The translations under genes were made by a program, and so were the position numbers. A DNA stretch of 64,000 bases from contig NZ_JACVQD010000001.1 of assembly GCF_018881545.1 (NCBI RefSeq), positions 772,039-836,038 on the forward strand, written 5' to 3'. A model generated the notes under the pieces. The model was not told where the DNA came from. It did not search any database and worked only from the letters and a program-made list of their open reading frames with translations. Below, one piece after another: positions 50,732 to 64,000 of this stretch (positions are counted from its first letter, which is position 1; every line of letters starts with the position of its first letter). The DNA comes from Polynucleobacter alcilacus. GTDB taxonomy: Bacteria > Pseudomonadota > Gammaproteobacteria > Burkholderiales > Burkholderiaceae.

Positions 50732-52162
50732 CTAGCCTGGAAAATCAGCTAGGCCAAACTTACTCGTTTTTGAAACACCCAAAACAGTCCTTTTGGCTAC
50801 CAAAGGACCTAATGCAACTAAAGTAATAAACAATAAATAAATTTCAATGTGATAAACAAAGCTATACCCAGTTGCTGGATTCATTAATGCAGAGCCAATC
50901 GCTCCACTCGTAGCCAATTGGCCGACGAGATCTCTAATTGCACCACCCAATAACATACCGATTCCAGAACAAGTGGCAGTAACTGCCCCCCAGGCCCCAA
51001 TGACCATGCCGCTCGTATTTTCTTGGTCCATGCTCATTGCAATTGTTAAGGTGCTGACTGCAAACAAGCCACCGCTAAAGCCAATTAAGAGCGCGCCTAA
51101 TCTGAATAAATTTGGAGAGCCCATAGGCTCAGAGAAGATGACCATGGTAAAGGCAATTAAACCCAGTAATAAACCTAGCGCAGCGATTCTATGCGCGTTA
51201 AACCCACGACCGAGCCATCTTGCTGACAGTGAAAATGCCAATAAAGATCCAAAAGCAATTAAGGCTGTTAGGAAACTGGTCGCAGAAACATCGAGTTGCA
51301 AAATCTCGCCACCATAGGGCTCCAAAATAATGTCTTGCATGCTAAAACCAGTAGTACCAAGGCCAAGCATGATTAAAAAACGACGTACATTGGGTTTTTT
51401 GATGAATCCATTCCAACTCTGGGTGAATTTAGGTTGAGGAATATCAGGAGAGGTATTTCTAGGTTGCCGAACTTCCTGCTTCCATAAGGCAAAGAGGTTC
51501 AGAAACAGAGTCAGGATGGCGACACCCTGTATTACTCTGATTAATTGCATTGGACTAAAGGGATTCAAAAATAGACTGAAGATAATTCCGCTTAACACCA
51601 TACCCACTAGCAACATGACATACATCATGGCGACAACACGTGGTCTATTTTTTTCATCCGCTAAGTCAGTTGCAAGAGCCAAGCCAGCAGTTTGAGTGGT
51701 TTGCATACCAGCGCCTACCAATAAAAATGCCAATGTACTGCCAAGATAGCTAAACCAGATAGGCCAGTGAGTGTCGCCAGATAACAAGATCAATGCGAAC
51801 GGCATGATGGCAAGACCGCCAAACTGCAACCAAGTCCCCAGCCAGATATAAGGAACTCTTTTCCAGCCCAAGATGGAGCGATGTGTATCAGACTTATGAC
51901 CAATCAACGCCCTAAACGGGGCAAAGACTAAAGGTAATGCCACCATTAAGGCTACTATCCATGCGTCTATGTTCATCTCCACAATCATCACGCGATTGAG
52001 AGTGCCGACGAGCAATGAAGTAGCCATACCAACAGAAACTTGAAACAAAGATAACCTGAGGAGACGTCCTAAAGGTAAATCAGGAGTTGCCACGTCTGCA
52101 AAAGGCAAAAAGCGAGGATGAATCCTCGTCCAAGCTTTTGCAATTCGCGCCATGTTCATCAT
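50732..52162 (-). CDS. lhaA: Light-harvesting 1 assembly MFS protein LhaA
   Basis: The 476-residue BCD/PucC-family protein has 12 spans. It begins LLRLSLFQVSVGMATSLLVGTLNRVMIVEMNIDAWIVALMVALPLVFAPFRALIGHKSDTHRS. It is longer than the bch2 paralogue at 43359 and lies in the conserved place between bchM and puhA. It is needed for LH1 assembly, probably by handling bacteriochlorophyll. It overlaps bchM by 4 nt and precedes puhA by 21 nt. Confidence 0.93.
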   Translation of the reverse strand: MMNMARIAKAWTRIHPRFLPFADVATPDLPLGRLLRLSLFQVSVGMATSLLVGTLNRVMIVEMNIDAWIVALMVALPLVFAPFRALIGHKSDTHRSILGWKRVPYIWLGTWLQFGGLAIMPFALILLSGDTHWPIWFSYLGSTLAFLLVGAGMQTTQTAGLALATDLADEKNRPRVVAMMYVMLLVGMVLSGIIFSLFLNPFSPMQLIRVIQGVAILTLFLNLFALWKQEVRQPRNTSPDIPQPKFTQSWNGFIKKPNVRRFLIMLGLGTTGFSMQDIILEPYGGEILQLDVSATSFLTALIAFGSLLAFSLSARWLGRGFNAHRIAALGLLLGLIAFTMVIFSEPMGSPNLFRLGALLIGFSGGLFAVSTLTIAMSMDQENTSGMVIGAWGAVTATCSGIGMLLGGAIRDLVGQLATSGAIGSALMNPATGYSFVYHIEIYLLFITLVALGPLVAKRTVLGVSKTSKFGLADFPG

Positions 52163-52860
52163 GATTGTTTTTTCAACTCCATGAGTTGAGATTTATAAAA
52201 GCCGCTTGACACCAACTGGGTAAATGGGGTTTCCCAATCAACGAACCAAGGTGACTGATGAATCGATTGATGTAGCTTTGCATGACTAATCGGCTCAATA
52301 AATGGTGCTCTATCTTTTCTTGGGAACAGACGACCAACCCGAATCATCAATTCCAGGGGTAATGTGCTGGGAGCAAAAGTAAATAGTATTTTTTCAGATA
52401 CACGAGGAGATAACTTCTCCAACACCACCAACATGTCTTTTGCACAGTAGTGAATCATGGAGTCCATGCCGATGACATAATCGAAATCACCATAAGCCTC
52501 ATCTAGCATATCGCCAGAATGAAACTGGATATTTTGACGCTCAGTCTCAGGGATTCTGCTTTTAGCAAGTTCTATTAAATTAGGCGAGAGATCCACTGCG
52601 GTAACTAAAGCCCCTTTTTTAGCCAATTCAAGCGCTACGGCACCGGTTCCACAACCTGCATCTAGAACTCTTTTACCAGTCAGATTTTCCGGTAATCGAC
52701 TGATAATACTGTTGCGCATTTGATCGCGCCCTGCTCTCACAGTTGCACGAATACCGCTGACTGGTGCATCTGATGTCAGCTTTGCCCAAGCATCGTTGGC
52801 AGTACGATCAAAATAGTTCTGCAGCTTACTGCGTCTATCTAAATATGAAATAGCATCCAT
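52159..52860 (-). CDS. bchM: Mg-protoporphyrin IX O-methyltransferase BchM
   Basis: The 233-residue SAM-dependent methyltransferase has motif I GKRVLDAGCGTGAVALELAKKGALVTAVDLSPNLIELAK. DYVIGMDSMIHYCAKDMLVVLEKLSPRVSEKILFTFAPS is characteristic of BchM. It methylates the ring-C propionate after Mg insertion. It lies 2 nt below bchL in the bchH-L-M order. Confidence 0.95.
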   Translation of the reverse strand: MDAISYLDRRSKLQNYFDRTANDAWAKLTSDAPVSGIRATVRAGRDQMRNSIISRLPENLTGKRVLDAGCGTGAVALELAKKGALVTAVDLSPNLIELAKSRIPETERQNIQFHSGDMLDEAYGDFDYVIGMDSMIHYCAKDMLVVLEKLSPRVSEKILFTFAPSTLPLELMIRVGRLFPRKDRAPFIEPISHAKLHQSIHQSPWFVDWETPFTQLVSSGFYKSQLMELKKQS

Positions 52861-52862
52861 GA

Positions 52863-57569
<4,707 letters not shown>

Positions 57570-57580
<11 letters not shown>

Positions 57581-59198
57581 AGTGAGCCTTAGCATCGTAG
57601 AGGGTTTCGATCGTTATTTGGCTGATGCCATGCTCTACTGCAAACTTCTCAGTGTTACGCCGCGCTTTTCCTCTTACAAAGAACGGGATTTTTCCCAATT
57701 CTTTTTCAGCAGCAGCATCCCAAAGATTGGCTGGATTAGCACCATTAAAGAGTTCAGCATTAACCTGGGTCGCTTGAGCAACAGCAGCATCGCTTGTTTG
57801 AGTTACAGCTAGAGTGTGCTCTTTTGCACTTGAACTTCCATGACCTAGGTGAGATGGCGCTGCTTTAGCACTAAATTCAAAGTCATCACGGAACATCATG
57901 ATGAGATGCTCCTCTAGACCCATCATCAGTGGATGAATCCAGGTGTCAAACAACACATTAGCACCTTCAAAACCCATTTGAGGTGAGTAGCGTGCAGGGA
58001 AATCTTGAACGTGTACTGGCGCTGAAATGACTGCGCAAGGAATACCTAATCTCTTGGCAATATGGCGCTCCATCTGAGTTCCCAAAACTAAGTCTGGACT
58101 TAACTCAGCAACCTTTTGCTCAACTTCGAGGTAGTCATCAGTAATCAGTGCCTCTACATCATATAACTTTGCAGCCTCACGGACTTCACGCGCAAATTCA
58201 CGGCTATAGGTTCCTAGACCAACTACTTTGAAGCCAATTTCTTCTGCTGCTACCTTAGCAACTGCGATGACATGACTTGCATCACCAAAGATAAACACTC
58301 TTTTATCAGTCAAATAAGTAGAGTCAACTGATTTTGCATACCAGCGCGCCCGCTCCTCTTGATTCTCTAAAGTAGTCTCAGGATTCAGGTTAGCAAGCTG
58401 CGCTACCTCTTCAATAAATACCTTAGTCGCTTTAGTGCCAATCGGAATGATTTTTGTAAATGGCTGACCAAACGTTTTATTCAACCAAGTACAAGTGAGT
58501 TGACTGATTTCGGGATAGAGCGACACATTGAAGTCTGCTTCTGGGATCTTGCTGAGGTCAGCTACAGAAGCATTTAAGGGTGCCACCACCCTTACTTCTA
58601 TACCCATCGATTCAAGTAAGCCACGAATCTCTTGAACATCGTCCCGATTTCGAAAACCTAAAGCGGTTGCCCCCAAAATATTGCAACTGGGATTTTGACC
58701 TTCTTGCTTGCTAGCTGCCAGCTTCTCTTGATACTGTTGTGCTGAGATAGATTTATCTACGCTGACTAAACCACGAACAATGTGATAGAAAGTTTCTGAA
58801 GCACCCCAATTTTCTTTTTTCTGATACGAAGGTAATTCCAGTGGGATGACTGGAATGGGCAAACTCAATGCTCTTGCCAAACCGCCTGGATCATCTTGAA
58901 TCAACTCAGCAGTACAGGAGGCACCAACAATCATTGCTTTTGGTTTAAAGCGTTGATACGCATCATTTACCGAATCCTGAAATAACTGTGCTGTGTCGCC
59001 ACCCAAATCTCTTGCCTGAAATGTGGTGTAAGTCACTGGAGGACGCTTACGTGAACGTCCGATCATCGTAAATAGAAGATCTGCGTAGGTATCACCCTGA
59101 GGTGAATGCAGAACATAGTGCAAGTCCGTCATGGAAGTAGCAATACGCATTGCTCCAATATGTGGAGGACCTTCGTATGTCCATAGCGTTAATTGCAT
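57570..59198 (-). CDS. bchB: Light-independent protochlorophyllide reductase subunit B
   Basis: The 542-residue protein begins [20 protein letters not shown]. Asp36 in [12 protein letters not shown] is the unusual Asp ligand of the shared [4Fe-4S] cluster. [67 protein letters not shown] and the C-terminal PCP_red domain ([28 protein letters not shown]) are all present. With BchN it reduces protochlorophyllide in the dark. Confidence 0.97.
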
Positions 59199-59207
59199 CT
59201 GCTTCCC

Positions 59208-60970
<1,763 letters not shown>

Positions 60971-60997
60971 TTTTTTGAGGCTGCCCTGTTGGCTATG

Positions 60998-61015
60998 TGT
61001 AAACAAAACTTTACG
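60998..61015. promoter_or_regulatory. PpsR/CrtJ-type site, bchF-proximal (one mismatch)
   Basis: TGTAAACAAAACTTTACG fits TGTAA-N8-TTACA except for the final base. It lies 27 nt upstream of the bchF ATG and downstream of the bchF -10 box, where binding would block transcription. It has the same half-site type as the site at 61119. Confidence 0.5.
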
Positions 61016-61063
61016 CCAAAAATCCTCTACAAAAACTAGTATTTTCCCTGATATGAGGGGATA

Positions 61064-61092
61064 TTTATAAGTATTAACCCTAGTTAATACAA
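61064..61092 (-). promoter_or_regulatory. bchF promoter with internal inverted repeat
   Basis: On the minus strand TTGTAT (61092-61087) is followed after 17 nt by TATAAA (61069-61064). The spacer contains the perfect inverted repeat GTATTAA-CCCTAG-TTAATAC (61071-61090), which could be an operator for an unidentified regulator. Confidence 0.55.
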
Positions 61093-61118
61093 ATATATTG
61101 CTTTAAATTGATCATAAG

Positions 61119-61136
61119 TGTAATAATTATTTTACA
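61119..61136. promoter_or_regulatory. PpsR/CrtJ-type site, ppaA-proximal
   Basis: TGTAATAATTATTTTACA matches TGT-N12-ACA exactly with symmetric TGTAA-N8-TTACA half-sites. It overlaps a candidate plus-strand promoter, TTGCTT (61098-61103)-N17-TAATAA (61121-61126). With the site at 60998 it brackets the bchF promoter (centres 121 bp apart). A second plus-strand pair, TTGTCA-N16-TATCAT (61142-61169), lies closer to the GTG start. Confidence 0.6.
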
Positions 61137-61181
61137 TTTAATTGTCATTTAATTGGCAGGCACTATCATAAGGGCTATTTA

Positions 61182-62009
61182 GTGAATTCATTAGCTAAAA
61201 AAGAACTCATCAGAGATGTAGTCAGCACTCAGTTACCAGACTTAATTGGGGTGATTGAACGCAAAGTAGATGTCTTGGCATCTAGGACCTCCTCTAATCA
61301 AAATTGGGTTCAACCGCCCCGCCTCAAACAAGATCAATATCGCCATACGCTAGATGAAGAAGAAATCAACAAACTCACCAATCTTTTACTAGATACTGAA
61401 GAAGGTTCATTTGAACTCGCAATCACCGTACTCAAAACTCATGGTGCCTCAATTGATTACATTGTCTTAGACCTAATCCCAGCAATCGCTAGAAAGTTAG
61501 GTAAACAATGGGAAGACGATAGCCTTAGCTTTGCAGACGTATCCATTGGGGTAAATAAACTAGAAAGGGTTATTCATAAGCTTGATTACCTCTTTCAGGC
61601 GAACCAATTAGATCGACAGCAAAACAAAGCCATTTTTATTACTGTATTTCCAGGCTCACAGCACAGTTTAGGCAGTCTCATTTTTGCCAATTTTCTAACA
61701 TTTACCGGTTGGCAAGTGCATCGTCCAAATCAAGTCAATCTAGACGCTATTGTCTACGGAGTATCTTCAAGAATGCTCCAGGCAATTGCTATTTCGGTTT
61801 CAACCCATGAGCAACTTGAACGGCTTCCAAACTTGATTGATTTAATTAGACAAAAATCTCAGAACCCCAAAATCATTGTTCTTATTGGTGGTCCGCTTTA
61901 TAATAAGGCGCCCGATGCATTCGATCACATTCAGGCAGAAGTTAAGGCTTTTAGTCCTGAGGAATCCGTTCAGAAACTTGAGCAACATCTCAGCCAATTA
62001 GAAAAATAA
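61182..62009 (+). CDS. ppaA: AerR/PpaA antirepressor, B12-binding
   Basis: The 275-residue protein has a helical domain (EGSFELAITVLKTHGASIDYIVLDLIPAIARKLGKQWEDDSLSF). The cobalamin fold follows, with ITVFPGSQHSLGSLIFANFLTFTGW and IIVLIGGPLYNKAPDAFDHIQAEV. The His of S-Q-H-S-L-G corresponds to the AerR ligand for the light-sensitive cobalamin. AerR/PpaA modulates PpsR/CrtJ. GTG start behind AAGGGC. It precedes ppsR by 29 nt, the classic pairing. Confidence 0.88.
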   Translation: MNSLAKKELIRDVVSTQLPDLIGVIERKVDVLASRTSSNQNWVQPPRLKQDQYRHTLDEEEINKLTNLLLDTEEGSFELAITVLKTHGASIDYIVLDLIPAIARKLGKQWEDDSLSFADVSIGVNKLERVIHKLDYLFQANQLDRQQNKAIFITVFPGSQHSLGSLIFANFLTFTGWQVHRPNQVNLDAIVYGVSSRMLQAIAISVSTHEQLERLPNLIDLIRQKSQNPKIIVLIGGPLYNKAPDAFDHIQAEVKAFSPEESVQKLEQHLSQLEK

Positions 62010-62038
62010 TACTTAGATAAGTGAGTAAAAAATAAAAC

Positions 62039-63463
62039 GTGACCAAAATTTATCATTTAGATACTTCTGCATTAAATACCTTAGATGTGAATTTTGTAGC
62101 TGAGCTCTTGGCTCTGTCAGTAGATTTAACACTCATCGTTAATGAATCTGGCGTGATTGAAAAAGTAGTTGATGGCTCAAAACCCGTTGCAGCAGATACA
62201 TCCGCTCTAGTTGGGAAAAAATGGCTTGATACTGTGGCCATTGATAGCCAGCCAAAAGTCAATGCACTACTCAAGACACGTGAAGATCAGGATGAACAAA
62301 AATGGCGTCAAGTAAATCAAGAAATTAATGGGACAACTTCACTTCCCATTCAATACAGTACTATCTTTTTTCCCAAACAAAATAAGTTAGTCGCAATTGG
62401 CAAAGATCTCAGCAGTATCTCTATGCTGCAACAAAAATTAGTTGAATCCCAGCAAGAAATTGAGCGTGATTATGCGAATCTTCATGCTATTCAAAATCGC
62501 TACTTACAACTCTTTAATAGTATTGATCAAGCCTATCTGATTGTGGATAGTCAGACTTTAAAGATTATTGAAGTGAATAAGTCAGCTGGTTTTTTAGTGG
62601 GTGATCTGAAAAAAATTCAAGGTAAACTTTTTGTTAATCTATTTCCTGTAAAAGATCATGAGGCTATTCAGAGTTACCTCATGGAGTCTAAATCTGGAAT
62701 ACTGCAGTCCTCTATTCAAACGACGCTAGAAAATCTGAAAGAGAATGTGGAAATTTCGAGTACGATTTTGCGTGAAGGAAATCAAAACGTCTGCTTGGTC
62801 TCTATTAAGTCAAAGTCTCAAACTGCGAATCTCGGCACAGTAAATGAGCAAGCTGCACTACTCTCTCAAGCTATGGAAGATTTCCAGGATGGCTTTATTG
62901 TCTGTAGTAGCAACGGAATCATCCTCACAAGCAATAATACGTTTGTCTCGATGTCGCAATCGACACAAAAAGAGAGCGTCTTAGGCAAATCATTAGAGAT
63001 ATGGCTTGGAAGAGCCAGTGTTGATCTCAAAATTCTATTGGGTACAGTACGTGAACATGGTTCTATTAAGGACTATGCGAGTACCATCACGGCAGATGAT
63101 GGCAGTTCGCCTATGGATGTCCGAATTTCTGCTATTGGTTTTAATAGCGCCAAGCTTTCATTGGTTGCTATTGGTATTCATTCAATTTCTAAGGCCTCAA
63201 CTCAACCGGCAGATAAGCCTGACAATCTTGGCAAGAACGCTAAAGAGCTCACGCAATTGGTGGGCAAGGTGCCCCTCAAACAAATCGTGACTGAGACTAC
63301 TGACATTATTGAAAAATTATGTATCTTGGCTGCGCTTGATCTGACGATGTCCAATAGAGCATCTGCAGCCGAGCTACTGGGCCTATCAAGACAAGGTCTC
63401 TATATTAAAATGAGACGGTTTGGCATTGTGGATAGTAACCCCACAGATGATATTGATGCCTAA
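62039..63463 (+). CDS. ppsR: PpsR/CrtJ photosynthesis repressor
   Basis: The 474-residue protein has an N-terminal domain (about 15-140), a helical Q-linker (about 140-160), two PAS domains (NRYLQLFNSIDQAYLIVDSQTLKIIEVNKSAGFLV; AMEDFQDGFIVCSSNGIILTSNNTFVSM) and a C-terminal Fis-type helix-turn-helix, LTMSNRASAAELLGLSRQGLYIKMRRFGI. A Cys in EKLCILAALDLT matches the redox cysteine of the DNA-binding region; another lies in NVCLVSIKS. It represses bch/crt/puc genes at TGT-N12-ACA sites, found here upstream of bchF and bchG. GTG start with a weak ribosome site. Confidence 0.95.
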   Translation: MTKIYHLDTSALNTLDVNFVAELLALSVDLTLIVNESGVIEKVVDGSKPVAADTSALVGKKWLDTVAIDSQPKVNALLKTREDQDEQKWRQVNQEINGTTSLPIQYSTIFFPKQNKLVAIGKDLSSISMLQQKLVESQQEIERDYANLHAIQNRYLQLFNSIDQAYLIVDSQTLKIIEVNKSAGFLVGDLKKIQGKLFVNLFPVKDHEAIQSYLMESKSGILQSSIQTTLENLKENVEISSTILREGNQNVCLVSIKSKSQTANLGTVNEQAALLSQAMEDFQDGFIVCSSNGIILTSNNTFVSMSQSTQKESVLGKSLEIWLGRASVDLKILLGTVREHGSIKDYASTITADDGSSPMDVRISAIGFNSAKLSLVAIGIHSISKASTQPADKPDNLGKNAKELTQLVGKVPLKQIVTETTDIIEKLCILAALDLTMSNRASAAELLGLSRQGLYIKMRRFGIVDSNPTDDIDA

Positions 63464-63469
63464 GTTGCA

Positions 63470-64000
63470 ATGAATGATCAGACAGCAGTATTAGGTTTAA
63501 TTGATATTGCTTCACACTCCAGAGCATGGGGGTTCTTAAGATACATCCTTGGCAAGTCTCCTTTTCAACATACTCCAGGTCTGCAGTTTTGCAAAGTACT
63601 AGGTTCTGGCTACAACGGCGGGTTTAGTACTAAACCTAGCCTCACCAAACAAGGCTTTTTTTGCGTCTTTAATAGCGCTGACAATGCTGCCCATTTCGCA
63701 GAATCTTCTTCTATCGTCAAGGCTTATCAAGATCACGCTCGTGAATTCTTTTTAGCAAGCGTACAGCCCTACTCTAGTCGGGGTTCTTGGTCTGGTTTTT
63801 CCATGGAGTGCGCAGATCCAAGCCCGCCAATCAATGCTCCTATTGCATCTTTAACTCGAGCATCTATTCGCCCAAGCAAGGCAAGGCAATTTTGGGCGAA
63901 AGCAAAACCTGCGGAAGATGCCATTGTTTTAGCATCGGGGAAAATTCTGACTGCAGGCGTTGGAGAGGCACCCTACTTTCGTCAAGCAACCTTCACCATC
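63470..64000 (+). CDS. crtA: Spheroidene monooxygenase CrtA, N-terminal part (cut by window edge)
   Basis: An ATG 6 nt after the ppsR stop opens 177 codons to the window edge. The sequence includes IASHSRAWGFLRYILGKSPF, TPGLQFCKVLGSGYNGGFS and ASLTRASIRPSKARQFWAKA, the CrtA pattern. CrtA adds the 2-keto group to spheroidene under oxygen, giving red spheroidenone. This implies that the crt gene group continues beyond the window. The internal frame is intact. Confidence 0.9.
   Translation, partial: MNDQTAVLGLIDIASHSRAWGFLRYILGKSPFQHTPGLQFCKVLGSGYNGGFSTKPSLTKQGFFCVFNSADNAAHFAESSSIVKAYQDHAREFFLASVQPYSSRGSWSGFSMECADPSPPINAPIASLTRASIRPSKARQFWAKAKPAEDAIVLASGKILTAGVGEAPYFRQATFTI

Overview
The window looks like a chromosomal segment of a Burkholderiales bacterium, most likely Polynucleobacter or a close freshwater relative, that carries a photosynthesis gene cluster (PGC). 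The base composition is moderately AT-rich. There are three orphan Bug/TctC binding proteins, a habit of Burkholderiales. The right-hand 29 kb holds genes for bacteriochlorophyll, the reaction-centre H subunit and a spheroidene-type carotenoid enzyme. AcsF (the O2-dependent cyclase), CrtA and a PpsR/AerR pair point to an aerobic anoxygenic phototroph. The species is an inference; no rRNA or intact tRNA gene was seen.

Layout. 1-2924: cytochrome c maturation operon ccmABCDEF on the minus strand, with ccmF cut by the window edge. 3088-16251: mixed metabolic and stress genes (two solute-binding proteins, quinone oxidoreductase, lipoprotein SodC, a DUF3833/chalcone-isomerase-like/DCC trio, an HDAC-family deacetylase, a phasin, a small catabolic operon, a cyclic-nucleotide-gated MscS channel and a nitroreductase). 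16309-21334: variable-looking stretch of small secreted proteins, acetolactate decarboxylase, an outer-membrane-protein remnant and a tRNA-like scar. 21442-28729: a lipid-related neighbourhood (LplT-like flippase, GT4 glycosyltransferase, Mpo1-like membrane protein, membrane-anchored class III aminotransferase, phosphatidylserine decarboxylase homologue, START-like protein). 28813-34771: a GntR-controlled acid-sugar-type catabolic operon with two enolase-superfamily dehydratases.

PGC (35006-64000). Everything from bchF (60970) down to hemE (35006) is on the minus strand. bchF-N-B-H-L-M-lhaA-puhA-B-C-orf-acsF-puhE-ispH is tightly packed. A gap follows with a strong PpsR-type palindrome, then bchG-bch2-bchP-tspO-hemA-dxs-bciB. 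Another gap holds an FNR-type box, followed by an AerR-like gene and hemE. Tetrapyrrole supply (hemA, hemE) and isoprenoid supply (dxs, ispH) are thus embedded among the pigment genes. A second AerR/PpaA gene, ppsR and crtA run divergently from bchF and leave the window. pufLM, bchXYZ, bchC, bchD/I and the remaining crt genes are not in the window and presumably lie beyond position 64000.

Sites read from the sequence include three TGT-N12-ACA-type PpsR sites (one a perfect TGTCA-N8-TGACA over the bchG -35, one with a single mismatch), a TTGAT-N4-ATCAA box upstream of aerR-like/hemE, and a perfect GntR-type palindrome next to a TATAAT box. Together they predict joint control of the cluster by oxygen, light/B12 and redox state.
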